Shown here one piece after another: positions 52,786 to 61,599 of a stretch of DNA of 64,000 bases. The position numbers and the translations under genes are program-made. The stretch comes from JAJZEO01 sp964350315 (lineage in GTDB: Bacteria; Chlamydiota; Chlamydiia; Chlamydiales; 2-12-FULL-49-11). The DNA lies in contig CAYGJD010000008.1 in assembly GCA_964350315.1 (NCBI GenBank), positions 15,178 to 79,177 on the forward strand. Reading direction: 5' to 3'. The notes below the pieces were generated by a model, which worked only from the letters and a program-made list of their open reading frames with translations, was not told the origin of the DNA and ran no database searches. Position 1 is the first letter of the stretch; every line of letters begins with the position of its first letter.

Positions 52786-53421
52786 CTAAATCAAACCCCC
52801 TTTCCACTCGGGTTTCACTTCCCACCCAGCACGTTTTACAATTCCAGTTTGATTTGAAAGAATCATATCTCGATATGCCTTTGCTACTTCTTCTCCTGAC
52901 ACAACAGGATAATCAGCAAAAATCCCTGCCCCATATTTTAACATCGACTCTTCTAACATTGCTGGGGAAACAACATTGATTCTAAACTGATTCTTCATTT
53001 CCAAAGAGACATTTACCACAAACCGTTCAATAGCAGCATTCACGCATGCAGGAATTGTAACAGTTGGTACAGGCAGATGAGAAAGGTAGCCTGTTGTCAA
53101 GATAAAGCTTCCACCCTTATTGATATACTTCATCCCCACACGCACGCAATTAATCTGACCCATCATCTTAGCTGCAATAGATGATTCAAACTGATTATCC
53201 GACGCTTTCTCAAATGGCACGAGAACTGTTTTACCCGCAACATTGATCAAATGATCAAAGGGTCCTATTTTCTGAAAAACTTGTTCTAATGATTCTTTCT
53301 TATCAATTTCAACAGGATAGTCCTTACAAGTGCGAGAACAAGCAATGATTTCTCCCAGATCTGCAAGCTCTTCAATAACATGTGCACCGATCGTGCCCTT
53401 TCCAATCACTACAATCTTCAT
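52786..53421 (-). CDS. Atypical short-chain dehydrogenase in mur cluster
   Basis: 211 residues from the ATG at 53421, overlapping the murF stop (ATGA). Rossmann motif GKGTIGAHVIEEL (7-19) and NVAG/LTTG segments show an SDR fold with a probable NAD(P) site. The expected catalytic YxxxK is missing: in IPACVNAAIERF the aligned positions read Pro and Asn. It sits between murF and mraY, which adjoin directly in C. trachomatis as I recall. Substrate unknown; a wall-precursor role is only suggested by coupling. Confidence 0.82.
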   Translation of the reverse strand: MKIVVIGKGTIGAHVIEELADLGEIIACSRTCKDYPVEIDKKESLEQVFQKIGPFDHLINVAGKTVLVPFEKASDNQFESSIAAKMMGQINCVRVGMKYINKGGSFILTTGYLSHLPVPTVTIPACVNAAIERFVVNVSLEMKNQFRINVVSPAMLEESMLKYGAGIFADYPVVSGEEVAKAYRDMILSNQTGIVKRAGWEVKPEWKGGLI

Positions 53422-54680
53422 TCTGGAATAACCTCCCATAGTTTATGCGAGTTTGAGCCTTTTACTAAGACAACATCACCCTCTTTTGCCTTGATCTTGA
53501 TCGCCTCTTTTAAGGCCTCGATTGTTTCAAAAAGTTCTACGGGCTTATTTGCATGCAAAAACATATCAACCATTGGCCTGCAGTCACTTCCTAAACAAAG
53601 TAATTCATCGACATTATTTAAAGCCTCTCTTGCAACTTGCATATGAGCACCAAGAGCAAAAGGACCTAAACCTCCCATTGAGCCAAAGACTGCAATTTTC
53701 TTCTTCCCCTTACTCGGAAGCGGTAAATTCCTAAATGCGGCAACCGAAGAACGAGGAGAGGCGTTGTATGCGTCATTGATAAAGGTAATCCCTTTTTTGA
53801 TGACTTTTTCAAAGCGTCTTTCAACCGTTTTTAACGAAGGTAACTTCTCTTTTATTTTCCGCTCACTGATCCCTAAATGAAGAGCCATTTCAATAGCCCC
53901 TGATAAAGATTCACATAAATGACTCTCTTTGAATGGAAATTCAAAATCTAGATGAGTTGGATAGACAACATGTTCACACATGCATGCCTCTCTTACTTCT
54001 GGAAAAAGAGCAGAATCAATATTAATTACAGCAAACTCTGTCTGATCACAAAAAATCATTGCTTTTTCTTTTGCCACTTCATTCAATGTCTCGAATGGGG
54101 AACCATCACCAAAATAGTGAGCTAAAACAACAGGTGTTAAAATTGCATAATCTGTTGGTGCAACAGAAACAAGCTTTCCTATTTCTCCAGGGAGATCCAT
54201 AGCCATTTCAAGAACAATAAAGTCTTCATCCCCTCTCGCATTCAAAATAACAAGGGGCATTGTTCTTTGTGAGTTGTAATTTTTTGGAGGAAAGGCAACT
54301 TTATACTGAATTTCAAGAAGTTGCGTTAAAAAATGTCGTGTTGTTGTTTTACCAACGCTACCTGTTACTCCAACAACTTTAGTAGAACGTTCCTTCAGAG
54401 CACATCTTGCAATATCATGCATGGATTGGAGTACATCATCTACATACAACAAAGCAAGTCCAAAACTTGGTCCTTTGTAACTCTTGGGAACAACTGCAGC
54501 AAAAGCACCTTTTTTTGCTACATCGCTGAGAAAATTGAGTCCATCTGATGTTTCACCTTGAAGAGCAAAAAACAAAGCTCCTTTTTGTGCAAGTCTACTG
54601 TCTTGTACAAATAGAGAAATCGGAAGATAAGGAACATCTTTTATGCCGATCCAATGTGCAATCTTTAAGAGAGATATCAT
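53418..54680 (-). CDS. murF: UDP-MurNAc-tripeptide D-Ala-D-Ala ligase MurF
   Basis: 420 residues. ATP loop GVTGSVGKTTTR (about 104-115), FINDAYNASPRS (about 303-314) and KGSNSHKLWEV at the end. Adds D-Ala-D-Ala to the UDP-MurNAc tripeptide. First wall gene of the minus-strand cluster; no clear ribosome site. Confidence 0.96.
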   Translation of the reverse strand: MISLLKIAHWIGIKDVPYLPISLFVQDSRLAQKGALFFALQGETSDGLNFLSDVAKKGAFAAVVPKSYKGPSFGLALLYVDDVLQSMHDIARCALKERSTKVVGVTGSVGKTTTRHFLTQLLEIQYKVAFPPKNYNSQRTMPLVILNARGDEDFIVLEMAMDLPGEIGKLVSVAPTDYAILTPVVLAHYFGDGSPFETLNEVAKEKAMIFCDQTEFAVINIDSALFPEVREACMCEHVVYPTHLDFEFPFKESHLCESLSGAIEMALHLGISERKIKEKLPSLKTVERRFEKVIKKGITFINDAYNASPRSSVAAFRNLPLPSKGKKKIAVFGSMGGLGPFALGAHMQVAREALNNVDELLCLGSDCRPMVDMFLHANKPVELFETIEALKEAIKIKAKEGDVVLVKGSNSHKLWEVIPE

Positions 54681-54723
54681 GGATCAAATTTTAATCAAAA
54701 ACGTATTACAAATCAAGAGTTGG

Positions 54724-55473
54724 CTACTCGCAATCTTTATTTTCGCTACACTCTGACTTATTAACATCACACTTGATCTTCTTTTTCTTTTTGAAAACAA
54801 GAGGACCAATAAGAGCAACCGTGAAAACTCCATAAACAATGAAAATTTTTGGAGTTAAGAGCTCCCCTTGTGAAAAATCTCCATTGAGTAGTTTATTCAA
54901 ATGCCTTCCAGCCATTGTGAAAATAAACGCTGAAGGTAAAATGCCCACTAAAGTTGTCCAGGCATACTTCCAGAATGAAATGCGAAGAAAACCTATCGCA
55001 ACGCTGATAACGCTATATGGGAAAAATGGAAAAACCCGCAAAAAAACTAAATAAGCATCTTCATATTTTTCAAATCCATTGTGAATTTTTTGTATCCATT
55101 TTCCACCCTTGGCTTGAAAAAGATTCTTAAACGCATGTCTTGAAGCAAGAAATAGAGCAGCAGCTGCGCACCATGCAGAAAAGATCACAAGAATAAAACT
55201 CAATGGTTGAGGAAAAACAAAACCTGCAACAAGATCTAGTAGAATCAATCCTGGTAATAATGAAACTGTTACAGAAAAATAAGTCGCGAAAAAGAATAAA
55301 GAGAAAAGAAAAGGATGAGCTTGAACGTATGCTAATAATTGATCTTGAGCCTTTGCAATCTCGTTGATGTCAATAAATTTTTTACCACCAAATGAAATAA
55401 AAGCAATCCCAATTGATATTAAAAAAATAAATGGAGCATACTTTTTAAGGGCAATTTTTAACCGTTTAATCAT
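54724..55473 (-). CDS. TVP38/TMEM64 (VTT-domain) membrane protein
   Basis: 249 residues with about five or six membrane segments. The VTT core is visible: FVFPQPLSFILVIFSAWCAA (read from about 86), then RVFPFFPYSVISVAIGF (about 146-162) and AFIFTMAGRHL. The tail is a Lys-rich stretch followed by Cys/Glu. DedA/VTT proteins move lipids such as undecaprenyl phosphate across membranes, which would fit its place upstream of murF, but this is inference. AGGATA ribosome site. Confidence 0.85.
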   Translation of the reverse strand: MIKRLKIALKKYAPFIFLISIGIAFISFGGKKFIDINEIAKAQDQLLAYVQAHPFLFSLFFFATYFSVTVSLLPGLILLDLVAGFVFPQPLSFILVIFSAWCAAAALFLASRHAFKNLFQAKGGKWIQKIHNGFEKYEDAYLVFLRVFPFFPYSVISVAIGFLRISFWKYAWTTLVGILPSAFIFTMAGRHLNKLLNGDFSQGELLTPKIFIVYGVFTVALIGPLVFKKKKKIKCDVNKSECSENKDCE

Positions 55474-55641
55474 TTTTATCCTATTCTAAGGATGTCAATT
55501 ATACCAGATATTCAAGTATCGAATCCAATAGAAACCCATTTCCCTTCCTATGCACTCTAGACTCTTTAAAAATAAAGAAAATTCTTTACTCATGAAAAGG
55601 TTGACTCGATTAAGCCGATAAGCAATAATATTTAGTCTAAT

Positions 55642-55712
55642 GGTGGCATGGCCAAGTGGTAAGGCAATGGACTGCAACTCCTTTATCCCCAGTTCGAATC
55701 TGGGTGCCACCT
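55642..55712 (+). tRNA. tRNA-Cys (GCA)
   Basis: 71 bases. Seven-pair acceptor stem (55642-55648 with 55705-55711), five-pair TpsiC stem with TTCGAAT loop, anticodon GCA in CTGCAAC, and U73, the cysteine identity base. CCA is not encoded. One T-T mismatch falls in the anticodon stem. A T-run follows directly. Confidence 0.93.
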
Positions 55713-55904
55713 TTTTCCACACTCAATATGAGTTCACCTAAATCAAAACAACCCAAATGAAACCAACATTTATAAAATAACCGAAAGAGTTCGCGACATA
55801 ACCCCGTGACTCTGAGTGCAAATCACAAAAAAATCACTCTTTAAATAGAGAGTCTCTATTGAAAGAAAGAGGAAAATCGTGTACATTTTTTTCATCTTAA
55901 CCGA

Positions 55905-56801
55905 TTGCGAGCCGTTTTGAAATTCAACGAAGGTGTAGCTATCCAATTAAACCGTGTTGGCGTCATCTGTTCCAATAGGCTCTCAGATGGCTTAATGATG
56001 ATGGTTGCATCACACCGCCTTTTTATTGAAGGTGCTGATGTTGTCACCTTTCACTCACGCTTACAAGACCTGCAATCTTGGTTTGATGGCCATCAATTTA
56101 GTTTTTGTCCCAACTTAGAAGATGTTGAAAAATCTTTTTCTGGATTTGATTTAATTATTATCCAATTTGATTCCTCGCCCTACATCAAAGAAGTGATTCG
56201 AATCTTGAGTTCATTAGAAAATCCCCCTCACCTTTCAGTCTTTTACCCAAGTTATTCAAAATACTCAAATCTACCACTCACAACTTTTGATCGGGTTTTT
56301 AATAAACACCTCCCCATGGTAGAAAACATTGCCCTTGCCATTGCTTCAATATTACAGACGTGTGAACATTCAAAAAACAATGGACTTCTTGCACCTAGAC
56401 ACTTATTACATCGAAAATACAAAAGACGTGTAGCAATCCTTCCTTCACAGTGGGTAAGAAAAAAATACGATAAAATTGCAATTGAAGTCCAAAAATGTGG
56501 GTTTGATCCATTGGTAATTGAATCAGACGATCTTTGTCATGGAGCTGCTCTTATATTCGAATCGGGATACTTCATTGCACCAGAATGCGACTTATGTCAC
56601 CTTGCATCAAATTTACAAGTTCCTACCCTTGTCGTTTCAGGCAACAAAAAGCCTCTCAACATAAGAAGACCTGGTTGGTACCGCTCTGCATTTATCGCAA
56701 GGCCAAAACTCATCCCAAAAGCATTTGAACGCTTTGTTATGCCCAACCGCGTTGTCAAAGCTTTTAAAGAACTTGTTTCTAAAGATCGCATATACATTTA
56801 A
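55905..56801 (+). CDS. GT9-like glycosyltransferase
   Basis: Up to 298 residues. The pattern resembles heptosyltransferase (GT9) proteins: RVGVICSNRLSDGLMMMVASH near the start and a nucleotide-sugar site with FIAPECDLCHLASNLQVPTL (read in parts, about 224-245). GT9 enzymes build the LPS core from ADP-heptose. The start is uncertain: the longest frame begins at a TTG with no ribosome site. Its end overlaps the convergent gene by 23 bases. Confidence 0.65.
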   Translation: MRAVLKFNEGVAIQLNRVGVICSNRLSDGLMMMVASHRLFIEGADVVTFHSRLQDLQSWFDGHQFSFCPNLEDVEKSFSGFDLIIIQFDSSPYIKEVIRILSSLENPPHLSVFYPSYSKYSNLPLTTFDRVFNKHLPMVENIALAIASILQTCEHSKNNGLLAPRHLLHRKYKRRVAILPSQWVRKKYDKIAIEVQKCGFDPLVIESDDLCHGAALIFESGYFIAPECDLCHLASNLQVPTLVVSGNKKPLNIRRPGWYRSAFIARPKLIPKAFERFVMPNRVVKAFKELVSKDRIYI

Positions 56802-57669
56802 CTGATCTAGAAAAAATTGTTTCAGGTACTGCTTTTGAAACATTTTTGAAAGATCCAGAAATTTTTTCTGTTGGAATTCTTACAGATAGTGGATTGCAGT
56901 AGGGCTCTACAACATGATAGTCTAAATGATATATCGACTCTTGAGTTTCATTATTTGAAAACTCTCTCTCAATATCATCAACCCATAGACGGTCATTTTT
57001 ATGACCCCAAGTCTCAACTTTTCTCATCGCTTCTTTTTTATTCTTTACCCAACTGAAGTGATGAAATAAAGCAGATCCATCTTCAGCGCGTACATCTTCA
57101 ATACGATCACCCTTCATGGATAAAAAAGTTCCTCTTCTTTCATGAACATCAAGAAGAGTCTCAGGCAGGATGGCAGACTTTCTAAGCATAAGCCCGCATC
57201 TTGTCATTTTTTTTGCTCTTTGTTCTGCACTTTTGAAGTAAAAATAAGAAACGAATCTAATCGCATCATATTTTTGATATTCTTTCGTATGCACCCAATT
57301 TTTCATTCTTTCTCCATCTGCAATTTCATCTGCGTCAAGAAAAAGGACATACTCACAATCATCTGGAAGGTAATGATATCCAATATATCGTGAGGTACTA
57401 TGCCAATATTGAACACCCGCTAAATCTTCATCCCGTCTTCTAGGATAAAGGCCATAAGGATTGTTTTCATCAAATGCATATTCAACAAATTCAACATCAG
57501 GATGATTTAAGTAAGAGTGACTCAGTAAATTTTGATCCTCAATACTTCCATCAAAAAAATGATCTGCGCAAACAACGATTACTTTTTGAGAAAACTTTTT
57601 AGCCTCCTCAACAGCAAACGAAAGAAATCGGTAATCGTTAGTACAATAGTTAATAACAGTCGTTATCAT
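56779..57669 (-). CDS. GT-A (family 2-like) glycosyltransferase
   Basis: 296 residues. Opens with a strand-helix typical of GT2 (TTVINYCTNDYRFLSFAVEE) and has FLDADEI with D112-x-D114, the metal/sugar-nucleotide site. RRGTFLSMKGD and HHFSWVKNK are similar to sugar-transferase acceptors in other GT2 proteins. Acceptor unknown; LPS or protein glycosylation are possible. Its ATG overlaps the stop of the basic protein upstream. Confidence 0.75.
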   Translation of the reverse strand: MITTVINYCTNDYRFLSFAVEEAKKFSQKVIVVCADHFFDGSIEDQNLLSHSYLNHPDVEFVEYAFDENNPYGLYPRRRDEDLAGVQYWHSTSRYIGYHYLPDDCEYVLFLDADEIADGERMKNWVHTKEYQKYDAIRFVSYFYFKSAEQRAKKMTRCGLMLRKSAILPETLLDVHERRGTFLSMKGDRIEDVRAEDGSALFHHFSWVKNKKEAMRKVETWGHKNDRLWVDDIEREFSNNETQESIYHLDYHVVEPYCNPLSVRIPTEKISGSFKNVSKAVPETIFSRSVKCICDL

Positions 57670-58076
57670 GCTGCTTTTCTATTACTTTGATTTTTTCTAA
57701 CCTTGCGCGAGATTGCATGCCCTTTCTCTAAACTCGGTTGAATATCCTTCTGAGTTTTAGGCGCTTTATGATTTCGAATATTTGGAAAAGGTCCATCTGA
57801 TTCGATCGTTCCTGTTGTCGTTCTCTTTGAATGTTTTGGCTTGGATTTCTTAGGCGCTCTTTCTAGGTGCTGTTTAAACAACTTTAGAATTTCAAAGCTT
57901 GCTTTTTGATTTATTTCATTTAAATGGTCGTTATCTCCCATTTTCTCATTCCGTTTTTGAACTATTTTAGCCATTTCTACGTTTGGCGATGGTTTTTGTG
58001 GAAGAGGATGAGTCTTCTTTGCCTCCCTTACAGCTTTATTTACTTGATGCTTATGACGATGCGGCGAATTTTTCAT
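57666..58076 (-). CDS. Small basic protein coupled to glycosyltransferase
   Basis: 136 residues from the ATG at 58076, which follows AAGGAA; an ATG 30 bases upstream has no site. Very rich in Lys, Arg, His, Asn and Pro with no hydrophobic core, so likely disordered and nucleic-acid or surface binding. Overlaps the glycosyltransferase by 4 bases. No family recognised. Confidence 0.6.
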   Translation of the reverse strand: MKNSPHRHKHQVNKAVREAKKTHPLPQKPSPNVEMAKIVQKRNEKMGDNDHLNEINQKASFEILKLFKQHLERAPKKSKPKHSKRTTTGTIESDGPFPNIRNHKAPKTQKDIQPSLEKGHAISRKVRKNQSNRKAA

Positions 58077-58162
58077 AAAAATTTCCTTATTACAACTTAA
58101 CTTCAACTATACAATCATAGTTAACTTAATTAAATTCAACGATTTTAATAAAATGTCTTTAA

Positions 58163-58191
58163 TTGAGTTATTTATGTCGTTTAATTATGAT
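58163..58191 (+). promoter_or_regulatory. Promoter for PI4K-like gene
   Basis: TTGAGT (58163-58168), 17-base spacer, TATGAT (58186-58191; 5 of 6). It is 33 bases before the ATG at 58225. Confidence 0.6.
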
Positions 58192-58224
58192 TTTCATAAA
58201 TAATAAGCCCCCTAGGAGACCACC

Positions 58225-59787
58225 ATGCATGACACTGTTCGCCAAAGACTTATAAATCACTTCGAACAGCTCAAAGAGCACCCATCAGAAATCAAAAAAC
58301 ATAACATGGATTTGCTTGTCCCCTCAATTATATGGGAACTTCTAGAGGAGCACCTTGATACCAACGCACAGACCCAAACTTCAGACTCCTGCTCTTGGAC
58401 AGACAATACAAATTTCTCTACTTTTGGTGAAATTAAAGAATTAATTGAATTAATGGAAATTCTTAAAAACAACAAGACTGCAGACCTTAAAGATATATTA
58501 GAGCTTGATACACAAGAGTTTGATGATTTCCAAAAAAGTCAACAAAAATTCTTTTCACTTGCAAATGGACTCATTCAGAGCGATTTCTCTCGGATAGCGA
58601 ATAATTTAAGCACCTTACCGCCACACTTGATTAAAGAGATAAAAAAGGACATGATAGAAGCTTTAGTATTTTTTATTGAACTCTATTTGGGTTATTTCGA
58701 TGGAACATTTGACTTCATGCCTCATGACCACTTTTCAACAACTGACGAGAAAATTGCTCGTTATGCTCAACTGCACTTTGAAATGATCGAATTCAAAGAA
58801 GAGGTTTCCCCTATTATTGAAGCAGCGAGACTAGATGGAAAACATGAAATCATTAATGAGTTTGAATCAACAAGCAAAGTAATTTCCCTTGTTGCAAACA
58901 ATGCCGGTTGCGGCGGCTCCTACTATGGAGAAATCGATGGAGCAAAAGAATATGTCGTGAAGCCTGTTGATGAAGAGATTGGCGCATACAACAACAGAAA
59001 AGGTTTCAAAGGAACTAAATCTATTTTCGAATCCCTTGAAACAGAAATAATCCCTACATACATGGCACCAATAAATGACCTAATGATGTATGACTTAGCC
59101 TGCATTCTTGGAATAGAAGGAAATGTTCCACAAACTGCTATGATGGTTGTTGAAAATGACGCATTTTACGATGCATTTGCCAATGAGACAGATGAGATCA
59201 AACAAAAAGCAATCAATCTTGGAGCAGGACCTGACAATGCAAAACTTTGTACAGTCCAAAAATATGTTAAAAACAGCAAACCCGTTATTGAAGTGTGGCA
59301 AGACTTTCTTGTCGAAGGGTGCTCGGCTGCTGAATTTTCTAAATACATTGATCAAGAAGATTTTGAAAATCTCAATCTATTGATGTGGTTAAGCAGTGAG
59401 CTCGATGGTCATTTAGGGAATATTTTAGCAACCGTGAAAGGCCTAGACGATAATGGGAATAAAATTTTTGGGCTAGTTAAGATTGACTCTAGCTTCTCTT
59501 TCCCTAAAGAAGAGGCTTATTATGGGAGCGCACTTAACTATTTTGACAATTCAAAAATGACTCTTTCAGACAGAGCTCTTTCTTTAATCGAAAATATCGA
59601 TATAAATCAAATCATTGAAAGGATGCAGTCATTGAAATATTCAGATGCAGCTCAATCTGCTATGAAAAATCGCATCTTGGCTCTACAATCATTTGCAAAA
59701 GAAAACCTCACAATTAAAGAGATTGAATATAAAATGACACAACTCTCTTTTGAAGAAACACCACAACAACTTGCATTTGTTGTATAA
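58225..59787 (+). CDS. Type II PI4-kinase-like protein, candidate effector
   Basis: 520 residues. The second half resembles type II phosphatidylinositol 4-kinases: a glycine loop GCGGSYY (228-234), K246 in VVKPVDEE (the PI4KII pattern is FKPxDEEP), catalytic D394-G-H-L-G-N399 and metal-binding D421 in KIDSSFSFP. Residues 1-220 are helical and unrecognised. No signal peptide. In an intracellular bacterium such a kinase could be secreted to make PI4P on host or inclusion membranes; that role is inference. TAGGAG lies 7 bases before the ATG. Linked by 13 bases to a small secreted-protein gene. Confidence 0.75.
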   Translation: MHDTVRQRLINHFEQLKEHPSEIKKHNMDLLVPSIIWELLEEHLDTNAQTQTSDSCSWTDNTNFSTFGEIKELIELMEILKNNKTADLKDILELDTQEFDDFQKSQQKFFSLANGLIQSDFSRIANNLSTLPPHLIKEIKKDMIEALVFFIELYLGYFDGTFDFMPHDHFSTTDEKIARYAQLHFEMIEFKEEVSPIIEAARLDGKHEIINEFESTSKVISLVANNAGCGGSYYGEIDGAKEYVVKPVDEEIGAYNNRKGFKGTKSIFESLETEIIPTYMAPINDLMMYDLACILGIEGNVPQTAMMVVENDAFYDAFANETDEIKQKAINLGAGPDNAKLCTVQKYVKNSKPVIEVWQDFLVEGCSAAEFSKYIDQEDFENLNLLMWLSSELDGHLGNILATVKGLDDNGNKIFGLVKIDSSFSFPKEEAYYGSALNYFDNSKMTLSDRALSLIENIDINQIIERMQSLKYSDAAQSAMKNRILALQSFAKENLTIKEIEYKMTQLSFEETPQQLAFVV

Positions 59788-59800
59788 CAAGGAAAGCATT

Positions 59801-60160
59801 ATGAAAAAGAAAACCAACAAAATCATCATAGCAACCCTTGCCTGTATATTAGGCGCAAGTGTTCTTGGAGCCGGCATTCACGGAGAAGAAAAAATGAAGA
59901 AACAACTTATTAACAAAACAAACAAATTTGTTGTAGTTGAAATCGAAGATGGAAAATTTACATTTAACGATCCTATCCTTGAAGTACAAATGAGAGAACT
60001 CGGAGTATTTATCCCTCCTTCTCAAAGTGACCTCTACAATGGAAAAGAAATGATCACGCTTGATGATCCTGATTTTCAAAGAGCATTTGAACAATTCTAT
60101 GTTCCATCAAATCTTCATAGCAGCACATATGCTTGGATAGACGTAGAAGCGAAAAATTAA
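59801..60160 (+). CDS. Small exported protein next to PI4K-like gene
   Basis: 119 residues from the ATG at 59801, after AAGGA. N-terminal signal peptide (KKKTNK then hydrophobic 8-26, GAGIHG). The mature part is acidic with VVVEIEDGKFTF and no known motif. It begins 13 bases after the kinase-like gene, so the two are probably co-transcribed and may act together. Function unknown. Confidence 0.7.
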   Translation: MKKKTNKIIIATLACILGASVLGAGIHGEEKMKKQLINKTNKFVVVEIEDGKFTFNDPILEVQMRELGVFIPPSQSDLYNGKEMITLDDPDFQRAFEQFYVPSNLHSSTYAWIDVEAKN

Positions 60161-60267
60161 ATTGAATTGGAAAGATTAAAAAATCGTTATTACAAGCAAT
60201 TTGCTTTAATGATTTATTTTCTTAAAACGTCTTCTCATTTTTCTTAGGACGGATTATAATGTGAGAT

Positions 60268-61125
60268 ATGAAATTTAAACTCGCACATGTTTCTGACATC
60301 CATTTTTTTCAATTATATACCTCGCCCCTTCAATTCTTTAATGGGCGATTTTTTGCTAATTTCAACTACCTTTTTTCGCGAAGAAGACACTTCGATTCAA
60401 ATAAAATATTTAAATTAGCTGAAAAACTACGTAGTGAAGGTGTCTCTTCTCTTCTTATCTCTGGTGATTTTACTTGCATGGCGACAAAAAAAGAGTTTGA
60501 AAAAGCACTTTCCATGATCAAATATTTAAAAGACTCTGGATTCACCATCTATACCTTCCCCGGGAATCATGACGTCTACACAAAAAAAACATTTCAAGAG
60601 AAGACATTCTACAAATACTTAGATGAGTTCATTGATTTTTACGGTGATTACTCTATGAACCTTAAAGAGCACTCTGTTTCTGCATACAAACTACCTCACA
60701 ATGTCCACCTTCTTTTGATTGATGCAACTAAATACAACCCAAGAATCAATGCCAACGGCTACTTCTCTCCAGAAATTGAAAAGAATTTCAAAGCATTACT
60801 CAAAGAAATTCCTGCTGACGGCTCTATTATCCTTGCTTCTCACTTTCCCTATGACTCTTTTAGACCACCAAAAGGTCACATGATCGAAGGGGATCGATTA
60901 GAGGCGTTAATCAAAAACGATCCTCGCATTAAACTCTACCTACATGGCCACAGACATGTGCCAAGGATTGAGGAAAATGAGACACATCTTATTGTTGATT
61001 CAGGCTCGATTTCTCTTAAAAAAGTAGGTTCCTACTCTCAAACAGAATTTTGTGAGGACGAATTTGTAACTACTATCTACCGCGAAGACAAGGAAGTGGA
61101 TGAGCAACAAACCATCAAACGGTGA
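60268..61125 (+). CDS. Calcineurin-like metallophosphoesterase
   Basis: 285 residues. All metal-binding blocks are present: H7..SDIH12, SGDFT (about 65-69), FPGNHD (about 97-102), SHFP (about 191-194) and HGHRH (about 228-232). Resembles the CpdA/Icc and UDP-diacylglucosamine hydrolase groups; the substrate is not clear. A perfect TATAAT ends seven bases before the ATG (60255-60260), and there is no normal ribosome site. Confidence 0.88.
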   Translation: MKFKLAHVSDIHFFQLYTSPLQFFNGRFFANFNYLFSRRRHFDSNKIFKLAEKLRSEGVSSLLISGDFTCMATKKEFEKALSMIKYLKDSGFTIYTFPGNHDVYTKKTFQEKTFYKYLDEFIDFYGDYSMNLKEHSVSAYKLPHNVHLLLIDATKYNPRINANGYFSPEIEKNFKALLKEIPADGSIILASHFPYDSFRPPKGHMIEGDRLEALIKNDPRIKLYLHGHRHVPRIEENETHLIVDSGSISLKKVGSYSQTEFCEDEFVTTIYREDKEVDEQQTIKR

Positions 61126-61531
61126 TCCATGGTTTAAAGATGGATTGAAATTTAAGTGCACAGGATGCGGAAAGTGTTGCGGTGGGGCTCCAGGTTACGT
61201 TTGGTTAACCGATGCTGACATAAAACGACTGAGCGAACACCTGAACAGCACAGAAAACGAACTTCTAAAAAATCATTGCCGACAAGTAGGCAATCAATAT
61301 TCTCTAAAAGAGCGATCGGTTTCCTATGATTGCGTCTTTCTCAAGGACAAACAATGCTCTGTCTACGAAGGCAGACCTACACAATGTCGGACATACCCTT
61401 TCTGGGGAAAAAATGTTTCTTCAAAGAAAAACTGGGATTACTTGGAGCTCGAATGTGAAGGAGTTAACGCTGAGGATGCTCAGATTATCCCTCTTGAAAC
61501 CATTCTTGAAAAACTTCGAGAAGGCGACTAA
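61100..61531 (+). CDS. YkgJ-family Cys-cluster protein
   Basis: 143 residues. The CxxCxxCC cluster (C20, C23, C26, C27) plus C78, C86 and C96 in the CSVYEGRPTQCRTYPF block define the YkgJ (UPF0153) family, thought to bind zinc or an Fe-S cluster. Overlaps the phosphoesterase by 26 bases; AAGGAAG precedes the ATG. Function unknown. Confidence 0.88.
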   Translation: MSNKPSNGDPWFKDGLKFKCTGCGKCCGGAPGYVWLTDADIKRLSEHLNSTENELLKNHCRQVGNQYSLKERSVSYDCVFLKDKQCSVYEGRPTQCRTYPFWGKNVSSKKNWDYLELECEGVNAEDAQIIPLETILEKLREGD

Positions 61532-61599
61532 ATTTTCTATTGAAATTTTCCTTCCCCTACTAGATACATAGTTAATATAAGTAGTAGAAGGAGCGTCAA

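Noticed and set aside
55713..55904. Possible second tRNA or small RNA after tRNA-Cys
   Set aside because: No cloverleaf or T-loop found; only a short AATAGA/TCTATT repeat too tight to fold well.
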